From contig NZ_RJJQ01000010.1 in NCBI RefSeq assembly GCF_003724155.1, positions 1 to 64,000 on the forward strand: 64,000 nt of DNA. Reading direction: 5' to 3'. Position 1 is the first letter of the stretch. Each line of letters opens with the position of its first letter. A model generated the notes under the pieces. The model did not search any database. It was not told where the DNA came from and saw only the letters and a list, made by a program, of their open reading frames with translations. Shown here piece by piece: positions 56,545-64,000 of this stretch. The stretch is from Flexivirga caeni. GTDB lineage: Bacteria; Actinomycetota; Actinomycetes; Actinomycetales; Dermatophilaceae. The position numbers and the translations under genes were made by a program.

Positions 56545-57210
56545 TCAGGCCTCCTTGACGGACGACTTCGCCGCGGTCTTGACCAGCACGATGTGACCGC
56601 GGGGGCCGGGAACGGCACCCTTGATCAGCAGCAGGCCCTTGTCGGCGTCGATCGCGTGGATCGTGAGGTTCTGGGTGGTCTGGCGCACGCCGCCCATGCG
56701 GCCCGCCATACGCACGCCCTTGAAGACGCGGCCGGGGGTGGCGCACGCGCCGATCGAACCCGGCTTGCGGTGGTTGCGGTGCGCACCGTGCGAGGAGCTG
56801 ACGCCGGCGAAGCCGTGCCGCTTCATGACGCCGGCGAAGCCCTTGCCCTTGGTGGTGCCGACGGCGTCGACCGTCTGGCCGGCCTCGAAGGCAGCGACGG
56901 TGACTTCCTGGCCGAGCTCGTAGCTGGCGGCGTCGGAGGTGCGGATCTCCGCGAGGTGACGGCGCGGCGTCACGCCGGCCTTCTCGAAGTGTCCGGTCAG
57001 CGGCTTAGTGACCTTGCGCGGGTCGATCGCACCGTAGCCGATCTGCACCGCGTGGTAACCCTCGTCCTCGCCGCGCACAGCGGTGACGACGCACGGGCCG
57101 GCCTGGACGACGGTGACCGGGATCAGCCGGCCGTTCTCGTCCCATACCTGGGTCATGCCGAGCTTCTCGCCCAGCAGGCCCTTCACGGAACGCTCAGTGG
57201 TGTGAGTCAT
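56545..57210 (-). CDS. rplC: Large ribosomal subunit protein uL3
   Basis: A 221-residue protein. [20 protein letters not shown] starts the core and [20 protein letters not shown] is the extended loop near the peptidyl-transferase centre. It follows rpsJ by 19 bp. Confidence 0.97.
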   Translation of the reverse strand: MTHTTERSVKGLLGEKLGMTQVWDENGRLIPVTVVQAGPCVVTAVRGEDEGYHAVQIGYGAIDPRKVTKPLTGHFEKAGVTPRRHLAEIRTSDAASYELGQEVTVAAFEAGQTVDAVGTTKGKGFAGVMKRHGFAGVSSSHGAHRNHRKPGSIGACATPGRVFKGVRMAGRMGGVRQTTQNLTIHAIDADKGLLLIKGAVPGPRGHIVLVKTAAKSSVKEA

Positions 57211-57229
57211 GTCGAGTCAACCCTTCCGA

Positions 57230-57538
57230 TCAGAGCTTGATCTCGATGTTGACGTCGGCCGGCAGGTCGAGCCGCATCAGCGAGTCGACGGCCTTCGGCG
57301 TCGGGTCAACAATGTCGATGAGCCGCTTGTGGGTGCGCATCTCGAAGTGCTCGCGGCTGTCCTTGTACTTGTGCGGTGACCGGATGACGCAGTACACGTT
57401 CTTCTCCGTCGGCAGCGGCACCGGGCCGACCACCGTTGCACCGGCACGAGTGACCGTGTCGACAATCTTGCGCGCCGAGCTGTCGATGACCTCGTGGTCA
57501 TACGACTTCAGTCGGATGCGGATCTTCTGTCCCGCCAT
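57230..57538 (-). CDS. rpsJ: Small ribosomal subunit protein uS10 (NusE)
   Basis: A 102-residue protein, [20 protein letters not shown] to [13 protein letters not shown]. It opens the S10 operon and also acts as NusE in antitermination. A promoter is recognisable about 310 bp upstream, leaving a long leader. Confidence 0.98.
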   Translation of the reverse strand: MAGQKIRIRLKSYDHEVIDSSARKIVDTVTRAGATVVGPVPLPTEKNVYCVIRSPHKYKDSREHFEMRTHKRLIDIVDPTPKAVDSLMRLDLPADVNIEIKL

Positions 57539-57635
57539 TCGCCCGTGTCTCTCTCTCGCCGTACTCGTTTACTTACTAGGTCTGTTGGCGCACTCCCAGC
57601 ACTCGCCTCCGACCCCCGCGCTCGGGTGTGTCGCG

Positions 57636-57651
57636 CGTGCTTCGCAGCACG
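57636..57651 (-). other. GNRA-capped stem-loop in the rpsJ leader
   Basis: On the transcribed minus strand CGTGCT-GCGA-AGCACG forms a perfect 6-bp stem with a GCGA (GNRA) tetraloop, about 100 nt before rpsJ. A regulatory role is possible but unproven. Apart from this and the promoter, the 384-bp gap 57539-57922 shows no gene. Confidence 0.5.
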
Positions 57652-57852
57652 ACGCCGACAGTTCTGGCGTGGATGGCCGGGCGAGGACCACTGGTCCCGC
57701 ACCTGTAACTCGCGTTTCCCGACCTCGCCCGCATGGCTCGTCTGGCGACGAACGGGGCGCTTTCGGGGCGGCAGTGCCGGGGCTCGCCCGCCTCAGATCA
57801 CTCCGAGTCGTATGGCGACGCACCTGATCACTGCACGTCAAGCAACTTGAAC

Positions 57853-57881
57853 AGTCTGCCAGACACGGCCACAGGGTCCAA
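57853..57881 (-). promoter_or_regulatory. Promoter of the S10 operon
   Basis: On the minus strand: CGATTTGGAC (-35 TTGGAC, 57876-57881), 17-nt spacer, CAGACT (-10, 57853-57858). Start point near 57846; leader about 310 nt. It shares CGATTTGG and the AGACT core with the infA and rplM promoters. Confidence 0.7.
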
Positions 57882-57922
57882 ATCGAGCCGCGTGAGGTGC
57901 ACCACGGTTAAGCTCCACACCC

Positions 57923-58840
57923 ATGGGGGTCGCCGACACACAGCATCTGACGATGCAATACCGGCAGGTGCGTGCGCTCGATGATCTCACCCTGAGCGTG
58001 CCGGAAGGGATCACCGGTGTGATCGGTGTCAACGGCGCCGGCAAGTCCACCTTGATCAAGGTGCTGCTCGGGCTGCTGCGCCCGACCGGTGGCGCGGTGC
58101 GCGTGCTGGGCCTCGATCCGGCCACGCAGGGTTCGGCGATTCGCGCGCGCGTCGGCTACATGCCCGAGCACGACGTGCTGCCTGCGGACGTGTCAGCGGC
58201 GGACTTCGTGATGCACATGGCCATGATGTCCGGGCTGCCGCGGGCCGCAGCCCGGGAGCGCACGTCCGACGCGCTGCGGCACGTGGGTCTCGCCGAGGAA
58301 CGCCACCGCCCGATGGGCGGTTATTCCACCGGCATGAAGCAGCGCGCCAAGCTCGCCCAGACCATCGTGCACAGCCCGCAACTCGTGCTGCTCGACGAGC
58401 CGACCAACGGCTTGGACCCCCGCGCACGCGACGACATGCTCGACCTGATCGGCCGCATCGGACACGACTTCGGCATCTCGGTGATGGTGACCAGCCACCT
58501 GCTGGGCGAGCTCGAGCGCACCGTCGACCACGTCATCGTCATCGACGCCGGCCACCTGTTGCGCTCCGAGCGCACCCAGGACCTGACCGAGACGACCGGT
58601 AACGTGCTCGTGGAGGTGCTCGGTCCCCCGGGCAGCGATCAGCGCATCGGTCAGGCCCTCGTCGAGCGCGGGGTGCAGGCGTGGCCGGTCGGTGACCGCA
58701 TCGAGGTCCGGATCGACCGCCCGGAGACCCTCGACCTGATCCGCGACCTCGTGGCCGGGCACGGTCTCGGCCTGGTGCGGTTGCAAGAGGTCCACCACAG
58801 CCTCGAAGAAGTCTTCGCCCAGGGAGGTGGGCAACGATGA
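57923..58840 (+). CDS. ABC transporter ATP-binding protein 1 (export type)
   Basis: A 305-residue CcmA/NatA-like ATPase. Walker A GVNGAGKSTLIK near residue 40, the signature YSTGMKQRAKLAQTIVH near 138, Walker B LVLLDEPTNGLDP near 158 and the H-loop VTSHLLGELE near 185 are intact. The C-terminal 90 residues form the exporter-type regulatory domain. It overlaps the permease by 4 bp (ATGA). Substrate unknown. Confidence 0.9.
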   Translation: MGVADTQHLTMQYRQVRALDDLTLSVPEGITGVIGVNGAGKSTLIKVLLGLLRPTGGAVRVLGLDPATQGSAIRARVGYMPEHDVLPADVSAADFVMHMAMMSGLPRAAARERTSDALRHVGLAEERHRPMGGYSTGMKQRAKLAQTIVHSPQLVLLDEPTNGLDPRARDDMLDLIGRIGHDFGISVMVTSHLLGELERTVDHVIVIDAGHLLRSERTQDLTETTGNVLVEVLGPPGSDQRIGQALVERGVQAWPVGDRIEVRIDRPETLDLIRDLVAGHGLGLVRLQEVHHSLEEVFAQGGGQR

Positions 58841-59754
58841 CGACTCCCGCGGGTCGTGGCGTCATCCACGACATCGGTTTCCGGCCGTTCACCGGAAAAC
58901 GACAGGGCACCGGCGCGATCGCCTGGTCCCTCTACCTCACCTCGCTGCGGCACTGCTTCGGGCTGGGACGTTCGGGCAAATCGAAGGTGATGCCCTGGCT
59001 GATCGCTGCCGTCCTCCTGGTGCCGGCGCTCGTGCTGGCCGGGTTGCTGCTGCAGCTGAACAAGATGTCGCTGTCCAGCCAGGCGGACCTCTTCGGGCCC
59101 CTGGCGAACTATTTCGGCTTCCCCTACTGGACCCAACTGCTGATCACCGTCTTCGCCGCCGCGCAGGCACCGGTGCTGTTCGCACGCGACCTGCGCTACC
59201 GCACGATCGTGCTCTACTTCGCGCGACCGCTGTCCCGCACGGCCTACGTACTCATGCGGCTCGCAGCACTCACCACGGCACTGTTCGCCGTCATCGCCAT
59301 ACCGCTGACGATCTGGTATGCCGCGGCGCTCAGCACGAAGGTCGACCACAGCGAGCACACCAAGAACTACCTGGCCGCGATCGTCGGCGTCGCGATCCTC
59401 GCCATCGTGCTGGCGACATTCTCCGGCATGGTCTCGGCGATCACCACCCGCTCCGGGCTCGCCGTCACCGCGGTCATCGTCGCACTGATGCTGACCTCGG
59501 GGGTCGTGACGTCGGTGCAGGGTGCGGCATACGACAGCCACCACCGCGGCCTTGGTCTCACGGCCGCGCTCTTCAACCCGTTCACCGTCGTCGCGGAGTT
59601 CGTCAGCGGCGCGTTCCACCAGCCGACGCCCTCTGCGTCCATGCCGCACCCGGGCACCGGCTGGACCATCGGGTATGCCGTGGCGATCGCGTGCTGGGCG
59701 TTCGGCTCGGCATACCTGCTGATCCGGCGCACCCGGAAGGCGGCGTCGCTATGA
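58837..59754 (+). CDS. ABC-2-type transporter permease 1
   Basis: A 305-residue membrane protein with about six predicted helices. WLIAAVLLVPALVLAGLLLQ is helix 1; GVAILAIVLATFSGMVSAIT lies in the middle and LRYRTIVLYFARPLSRTAYV is the cytoplasmic loop with the ABC-2 'RP(L/I)SR' pattern. It partners the ATPase 4 bp overlapping upstream. Its stop overlaps a short leader ORF. Confidence 0.87.
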   Translation: MTTPAGRGVIHDIGFRPFTGKRQGTGAIAWSLYLTSLRHCFGLGRSGKSKVMPWLIAAVLLVPALVLAGLLLQLNKMSLSSQADLFGPLANYFGFPYWTQLLITVFAAAQAPVLFARDLRYRTIVLYFARPLSRTAYVLMRLAALTTALFAVIAIPLTIWYAAALSTKVDHSEHTKNYLAAIVGVAILAIVLATFSGMVSAITTRSGLAVTAVIVALMLTSGVVTSVQGAAYDSHHRGLGLTAALFNPFTVVAEFVSGAFHQPTPSASMPHPGTGWTIGYAVAIACWAFGSAYLLIRRTRKAASL

Positions 59755-59822
59755 GCGAGCGCAGCGAGCGACCGAAGGCTCAGGCGAGTGAGGGTCTCCG
59801 ACGAAGGAGGAGACCCTCATGA
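59751..59822 (+). CDS. Candidate 23-codon leader ORF coupling permease 1 and ATPase 2
   Basis: ATG 59751 overlaps the permease stop (ATGA) and the ORF's TGA (59820-59822) overlaps the ATPase 2 start (ATGA). It reads MSERSER...RRRPS and uses the recurring GAGCGAGCGCAGCGAGC element. A ribosome translating it would open the hairpin at 59790-59818. It may be translated for coupling rather than for its peptide. Confidence 0.35.
   Translation: MSERSERPKAQASEGLRRRRRPS
59790..59818 (+). promoter_or_regulatory. SD-sequestering hairpin before ATPase 2
   Basis: GAGGGTCTCC (59790-59799), loop GACGAAGGA, GGAGACCCTC (59809-59818) is a perfect 10-bp stem ending at the base before ATG 59819. The only ribosome binding site (AAGGAGG, 59804-59810) is split between loop and stem, so initiation should depend on upstream translation. 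Confidence 0.75.
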
Positions 59823-60733
59823 GCGATCTGATGCTGACCGACGTGTCCCGCTGGTATGGCAACGTCGTCGCGGTCAACGACGTCAACATGCAGATCGGGC
59901 CGGGGATCACCGGCCTGCTCGGCCCGAACGGCGCGGGCAAGTCGACCCTGTTGTCGATGATGGCCGGCCTCCTTCCGCCGTCCAGTGGCACGGTGACCAT
60001 CGACGGCCAGCCGACCCGCGGCAACGTCGCGATCTACCGGCGCATCGGGCTGGTCCCGGTGCAGGAGTCGCTCTACGACTTCCTCACCGGGGCGCAGTTC
60101 GTGCGGCTGAATGCCGACCTGCAGCGGGTCATCCAGCCGGACAAGGCCACCGAACGCGCCATCGGCCTGGTCGACATGGCCGGTGCCGCGAGCCGGAAGA
60201 TCTCGACGTACAGCAAGGGCATGAAGCAGCGCATCAAGGTCGCCTCGGCACTGGTGCACGACCCGGAGGTGCTGCTGCTCGACGAGCCGTTCAACGGCAT
60301 GGACCCGATCCAGCGCCGGCACATGATGGGGCTGCTCACGCACTTCGCCGCGCAGGGCCGCACGATCGTCTTCAGCTCGCACATCCTGGAGGAGGTCGAG
60401 CAGATCGCCCGCCAGGTCGAGGTGGTCGTCGCGGGGCGCCACGCCGCCAGCGGTGACTTCGCGGCCATCCGCCGGCTGATGACCGACCGGCCCAATCAGT
60501 ATGTCGTGCGCAGCTCCGACGACCGCCGGCTCGCGACCCTGCTGGTCGCCGAGCCGTCAGTCCGCGGGGTGCGGCTGCGCGGCGGGAAGGCGCTCGAGGT
60601 GGAGGCGGACGACTTCGGAGCGTTTACCCATGCAGTGCCGAAACTGGCGCAGGAGAACGGGATTCGCATCCTCGAGCTGACGCCGACGGACGAGTCGCTG
60701 GAGAGCGTGTTCAGTTATCTGGTGAACTCATGA
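59819..60733 (+). CDS. ABC transporter ATP-binding protein 2 (export type)
   Basis: A 304-residue ATPase: GPNGAGKSTLLSMMAGLLPP near residue 40, YSKGMKQRIKVASALVHDP near 130, LLLDEPFNGMDP near 150, and FSSHILEEVEQIARQ near 180. The N-terminal strand and signature differ from ATPase 1, so the operon encodes two distinct NBDs. It is placed behind a hairpin and a leader ORF. Confidence 0.9.
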   Translation: MSDLMLTDVSRWYGNVVAVNDVNMQIGPGITGLLGPNGAGKSTLLSMMAGLLPPSSGTVTIDGQPTRGNVAIYRRIGLVPVQESLYDFLTGAQFVRLNADLQRVIQPDKATERAIGLVDMAGAASRKISTYSKGMKQRIKVASALVHDPEVLLLDEPFNGMDPIQRRHMMGLLTHFAAQGRTIVFSSHILEEVEQIARQVEVVVAGRHAASGDFAAIRRLMTDRPNQYVVRSSDDRRLATLLVAEPSVRGVRLRGGKALEVEADDFGAFTHAVPKLAQENGIRILELTPTDESLESVFSYLVNS

Positions 60734-60746
60734 GCGGGGCTGTCGC

Positions 60747-61469
60747 ATGCTGAACGGGCCGATCCTGCGCCTCGGGCTGCGCTCGCTCTTCGGCCGCGCC
60801 CGCGTCTGGCTGATGGTCGCGCTGCCGGTGATCATGCTGCTGCTCTCAGCGGTGGTGAAAGGGACCTCCAGCGGCGGGGACGATGCGTCGTCCGCCGAGG
60901 CGTTCCTGCGGGTCTTCGGCGTCGGCATCGTCGTGCCGGTGGTCGCCCTGGTCGCGACCACGACGCTGATCAATTCGGAGTTCGACGACGGATCGATCAT
61001 TTACCTTCTCACCAAACCGATTTCGCGGCTGAGCATTATCGCGAGCAAGGCGATCGTCGTCTTCGGCGCGGGGGTCGTGTTCGCGGCGCTGCCGATGCTG
61101 CTGGCCGGGCTGGTGATGGCCGGCGGCTCGCACGACGTCGCCGTCGCGGCGCTGCTGGGCGGCGCGGTGTCGACGCTCGCCTACGTCGGCATCTTCACCG
61201 CACTGGCAACCACGATGAAGCGCAGCATCATCGGCTGCCTGCTCTTCTGGCTGCTGTGGGAGTCGACGATCTCCTCCCTGCTCTCGCCGGTGAAGTGGCT
61301 GTCCGCGCGAGCGTGGGGCAATGCCGTCATCCAGCACGTGGCGGCGGCGGGCGACGGCAAGCCCGCGGTGCCGCTGACGTATGCCGTGGTGGGCGCCCTC
61401 GTCGCGTTCGCCGTCGGCATCGCCCTGGCCGGCCAGCGGCTCGCGTCGATGACGATCTCCGAGGAATAG
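60747..61469 (+). CDS. ABC-2-type transporter permease 2
   Basis: A 240-residue membrane protein, about six predicted helices (VWLMVALPVIMLLLSAVV, VGIVVPVVALVATTTLI and others). IYLLTKPISRLSIIASKAIV matches the ABC-2 loop seen in permease 1. ATG 60747 is used; an 8-codon mini-ORF (ATG 60730, MSGAVAC-stop) overlaps both the ATPase 2 stop and this start. It likely pairs with ATPase 2 in a second exporter. Confidence 0.87.
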   Translation: MLNGPILRLGLRSLFGRARVWLMVALPVIMLLLSAVVKGTSSGGDDASSAEAFLRVFGVGIVVPVVALVATTTLINSEFDDGSIIYLLTKPISRLSIIASKAIVVFGAGVVFAALPMLLAGLVMAGGSHDVAVAALLGGAVSTLAYVGIFTALATTMKRSIIGCLLFWLLWESTISSLLSPVKWLSARAWGNAVIQHVAAAGDGKPAVPLTYAVVGALVAFAVGIALAGQRLASMTISEE

Positions 61470-61520
61470 CGCGGCGACCGCGGACCGGATTCAAGGGGTT
61501 GATCGCTGCGGAGTCGCGAG

Positions 61521-61547
61521 CGTACCGTATGTAACGGTATCGGTACG
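61521..61547. promoter_or_regulatory. Candidate operator before the AHSA1-DinB gene
   Basis: CGTACCG (61521-61527) and CGGTACG (61541-61547) form a 7-bp inverted repeat with a 13-nt spacer; GTAACGGTAT and GGTACGTAAC repeats overlap it. It is 56 bp before the start. A dedicated regulator is not adjacent. Confidence 0.45.
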
Positions 61548-61602
61548 TAACCACCCAGCGACATACGAGCAAGGTGCGGGTGCCGCGACAAAGGAGTGAC
61601 CC

Positions 61603-62646
61603 ATGACCGACGACACCGGCAGCACTCGAATCCTCGGGACGCTGCGCACGACGAACGGGTTGGGCGTCGTGCGGATGCAGGAACGCTACGACACCGGCAT
61701 CGAGGACCTCTGGTCCGCGCTGACCGATCCCGAACGCCTCGCACGCTGGTTCGGCGAGGTCGAGGGCGACCTTCGGGTCGGCGGGGAATACCGGCTGCGC
61801 ATCCCGGGCGCGATCGAGGCGACCGGCCGAGTGGATGCGTGCCAGCCACCGCGCCGGCTCCTGGTGCGCACCTTCGACGCCGACGCCCGGCCCGGCCAGC
61901 CGGAAGAGACCGTGACCGAGGCGACGCTCACGCCGGACGGCGACGGCACCATCCTGGTCGTCGAGGAGCGCGGACTGCCGACGCCACTGCTGCCGGCATA
62001 TGGCGCCGGAGTCCAGATCCACCTGGAGAACCTCGCCGCTCACCTGACCGGACTCCCCCGCGGCGACGACGAGCAACGGTGGACCGCCCTGCTGCCGGCA
62101 TACGAGTCCCGCGCCGTCGCCCTGAACGGCGCCTCAGCCTTCGGGGAGCCCGACCGGGCCGCCCTGCTGGCCTGCCTGGAACGGCAGCGCGCGGGGGTGC
62201 GCGCGATCGTGGCCGGTATGCCGGAGGAGCACTGGCACACGTCGGTGGTCCCGTCGGGCTGGACGCCCGCCGGGCTGGTGGCGCATCTCGGCGGCGCCGA
62301 AAGACACTGGACCTGCGGGGTTGTCCTCGACGACGACCCCGGTCACCCCTTCGATGAAGACGGCGACGACGAACCGTACGACCCCGATGCGCCGTTCGTC
62401 ATCGACTGGCCGTCCGCCAAGGTCCTCGCCTACTACCGGGACCAGGCCGCGGCGACCGATCGGATGCTGGCACGCACGGCGCTCGACGCGGCGCCGCGCG
62501 GCTGGCACGGCGGACCGGGGACCAGCCAGCTGGGCACCGTGCGCGACGTCGTGCTGCACCTCATCGAGGAAACGGCCACGCACTCGGGGCATCTGGAGAT
62601 CGCCCGCGAACTCCTCGACGGGAAAACCCGGCTCGCTGGGCGCTGA
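61603..62646 (+). CDS. AHSA1/SRPBCC - DinB fusion protein
   Basis: A 347-residue two-domain protein. Residues 20-160 match the SRPBCC/AHSA1 fold: QERYDTGIEDLWSALTDPER, ARWFGEVEGDLRVGGEYRLR and a C-terminal helix. Residues 180-347 match DinB/DUF664 (GMPEEHWHTSVVPSGWTPAG and ETATHSGHLEIARELL with the metal His). Each half is common alone; joined, they suggest a small-molecule binding or thiol-dependent metalloenzyme. Unrecognised function. The start follows GGAG by about 6 nt. Confidence 0.8.
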   Translation: MTDDTGSTRILGTLRTTNGLGVVRMQERYDTGIEDLWSALTDPERLARWFGEVEGDLRVGGEYRLRIPGAIEATGRVDACQPPRRLLVRTFDADARPGQPEETVTEATLTPDGDGTILVVEERGLPTPLLPAYGAGVQIHLENLAAHLTGLPRGDDEQRWTALLPAYESRAVALNGASAFGEPDRAALLACLERQRAGVRAIVAGMPEEHWHTSVVPSGWTPAGLVAHLGGAERHWTCGVVLDDDPGHPFDEDGDDEPYDPDAPFVIDWPSAKVLAYYRDQAAATDRMLARTALDAAPRGWHGGPGTSQLGTVRDVVLHLIEETATHSGHLEIARELLDGKTRLAGR

Positions 62647-62659
62647 CCGGCGCCGGGTC

Positions 62660-63319
62660 TCAGATCACGCGGTCCTGGTCACCGCCGAGCAGGAGCTGCG
62701 GAATCTGGCTGAACTGCCACGTCGATGCGCCGGCCTTCCTGCGGAAGACCCAGACGACGTCGAAGCGGTCGCCCGGCCACTTCGTGGGCGGCGTGGGCGT
62801 GACCGTGCCGAGTGCAACGGCGATCGCGGGCAGGTGCTCGTGTTCCCAGGCCGTCAGCGTGACTCCAGGAGTCCGGCGGAGTGTGGCGGCCAGCTGCGCG
62901 ATGTCGTCCGGGTCGATGGCGGAGTCGATGGGCAACCCGGCCTTCCCGGACAGCGGCGTCAGGGTTTCCAGCGGGCGCCTGCTCTGGACCGGCCGCGCCG
63001 CGACAAGGTGCTGCGGGGGCGTGATGCCGCGCTCACCGGAGGTGAACAGCCCGATCAGTGCGCCCGCCCGGGTCCACCCGCGAATCGTCAGCGAGCGCTT
63101 GTCCCGCTCCCCGCTCTCCTGCACCCCGTATGGCGCGCCGCCCTGCGGCTTCTCCGCATGCCGGATCAGGTAGAGGACCTGGGACGAACCCGCTCTGTCG
63201 GCTGAGCTCGCCGCAGCGGACGGGCTCGCCGCAGCAGGCTTGGCCGAGGAGCAGGCGGCGAGCGCGGACGTGCCGAGTGCGACACCGGACAGCCGTAGTG
63301 CGGCGCGACGATCGATCAT
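62660..63319 (-). CDS. Histidine-phosphatase-like lipoprotein
   Basis: A 219-residue protein starting at ATG 63319 with a Tat-like signal (MIDRRAALRLSG) and lipobox ALAACSS. The mature part has YLIRHAEKPQG, the RHG-type catalytic motif of the phosphoglycerate-mutase-like histidine phosphatases, and TAWEHEHLPAIA, where the second catalytic His would lie. A longer start (63355) is possible. It is outside the membrane; substrate unknown. Confidence 0.75.
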   Translation of the reverse strand: MIDRRAALRLSGVALGTSALAACSSAKPAAASPSAAASSADRAGSSQVLYLIRHAEKPQGGAPYGVQESGERDKRSLTIRGWTRAGALIGLFTSGERGITPPQHLVAARPVQSRRPLETLTPLSGKAGLPIDSAIDPDDIAQLAATLRRTPGVTLTAWEHEHLPAIAVALGTVTPTPPTKWPGDRFDVVWVFRRKAGASTWQFSQIPQLLLGGDQDRVI

Positions 63320-63355
63320 GGAGACGATCCTCGGCATACGACCTGGGACCGGCAT

Positions 63356-64000
63356 TCAGCCGCCGGCAGGCTCGTCGGCCATCCGCCCGGGACGCGCGGC
63401 ACGCAGCGCCGCAATCCCCTGCGGTATGGCGAAACAGCCCAGGACCGTCATCGCGACCGTCCAGGAGCCGGTGCTGTCGTGCAGCGCGCCGATGAGGATC
63501 GGCCCGATCGCGGCGAGTCCGTAGCCGACGGACTGCGCCATACCGGAGACCTGACCGGACTGTGCGGTGGAGTTGCTGCGCAGCACCATGAAGAGCAGGG
63601 CGAGCCCGATGCCGCAGCCCGGACCGACCATCACCAGCCCGGCCCAGAGCACCGCCGGCCCGTGACCGGCGAGCAGGCCGACGAAGCCGAGCACGCTGAT
63701 GACCAGTGATCCAAGCGTGATGGCGCGTTGATCGGCGCTCCGGCCGGCGAGGATGGGCGCGCACAGCGAACAGCACAGGCCGACGACCTGGCCGACCGCA
63801 AGCACCGCTCCGGCGGAGCCGGCCGACATACCGCGCTCGTCCATCAGGAACTTCGGCAGCCAGGCGCCGAAGGTGTAGAAGATCAGCGACTGGCTGCCCA
63901 TGTAGATGGTGATCGCCCAGGCGGTGCGATCCCGCCACAGGGCACCTGACGGCTTCGCGGGGTCGATGCGGTGCTCGCGCCGCAGTTGCGGCAGCCACTG
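63356..64000 (-). CDS. MFS transporter (CynX/NimT-like), 5' end cut off by window edge
   Basis: The frame is open from the window end (about 33 codons before an internal Met at 63901) to a stop at 63356, giving 214 residues of the C-terminal half. Helices include SLIFYTFGAWLPKFLMDERG, AVLAVGQVVGLCCSLCAPIL and LAGHGPAVLWAGLVMVGPGC. FYTFGAWLPKFL and SYGMAQSVGYGLAAIGPILIGAL-type stretches recall cyanate/nitroimidazole (CynX/NimT) transporters. Direction of transport is unknown. Confidence 0.85.
   Translation of the reverse strand, partial: QWLPQLRREHRIDPAKPSGALWRDRTAWAITIYMGSQSLIFYTFGAWLPKFLMDERGMSAGSAGAVLAVGQVVGLCCSLCAPILAGRSADQRAITLGSLVISVLGFVGLLAGHGPAVLWAGLVMVGPGCGIGLALLFMVLRSNSTAQSGQVSGMAQSVGYGLAAIGPILIGALHDSTGSWTVAMTVLGCFAIPQGIAALRAARPGRMADEPAGG

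Overview
The window is GC-rich chromosomal DNA (about 70% by eye). Gene content and order point to an actinobacterium of the order Micrococcales, perhaps near Dermacoccaceae or Intrasporangiaceae; that family-level guess is inference. Supporting signs are an actinobacterial S10-spc-alpha ribosomal cluster, an ispH-xseA-xseB-DUF4245-glpX-fumarase neighbourhood, a DUF222-type protein start at the left edge, zinc-type S14 with zinc-free S4, and extended S3, S5 and L17 proteins.

Layout, left to right. 0-9.3 kb: DUF222 fragment, rmuC, ispH, a secondary-alcohol dehydrogenase, a proline iminopeptidase, a laterally acquired-looking phosphotransferase, a phosphopantetheinyl transferase, xseA-xseB and a DUF4245 protein. 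9.3-23 kb: glpX, a PfkB sugar kinase, an SDR enzyme, a four-gene LpqY-SugABC-like sugar importer, a fumarase-carbonic anhydrase-MOSC run, ohr, a TetR/FMN-reductase divergon and glmM. 23.1-23.9 kb: a non-coding region made of 51-52 bp tandem repeats and a large inverted repeat. 23.9-32.4 kb: rpsI-rplM, an ArsR-like regulator, a broken zinc-ribbon gene, a cupin, an ABC-F protein, pxpABC (5-oxoprolinase), a NUDIX enzyme and truA. 32.5-38.1 kb: an MFS gene, then the alpha operon (infA-rpmJ-rpsM-rpsK-rpsD-rpoA-rplQ, minus strand). 38.3-44.5 kb: accessory block (frameshifted membrane protein, phosphoesterase, amino-acid binding lipoprotein plus APC permease, CNB-CBS-nucleotidyltransferase protein). 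44.5-57.5 kb: map-adk-secY, spc and S10 operons (minus strand). 57.9-64 kb: a two-ATPase/two-permease ABC export system, an AHSA1-DinB fusion, a histidine-phosphatase lipoprotein and a partial MFS gene.

The minus-strand backbone is the usual actinobacterial series S10-spc-secY-adk-map-infA-alpha-rplQ-truA-rplM-rpsI-glmM, opened in several places by accessory genes and by structured non-coding DNA. The three r-protein transcription units (rpsJ, infA, rplM) share one promoter design: CGATTTGG over the -35, a 17-nt spacer and YAGACT at -10.

The most unusual signal is genome-scale. The 8-mer GTATGNCG (and its complement) occurs about 100 times, where base composition predicts 6-7. By hand count about 95% of all GTATG 5-mers are followed by NC, and rare ATA isoleucine codons occur mostly where they build this word. 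It behaves like a DNA-level signal (uptake sequence, recombination hotspot or methylation/protein-binding site) rather than a coding effect.
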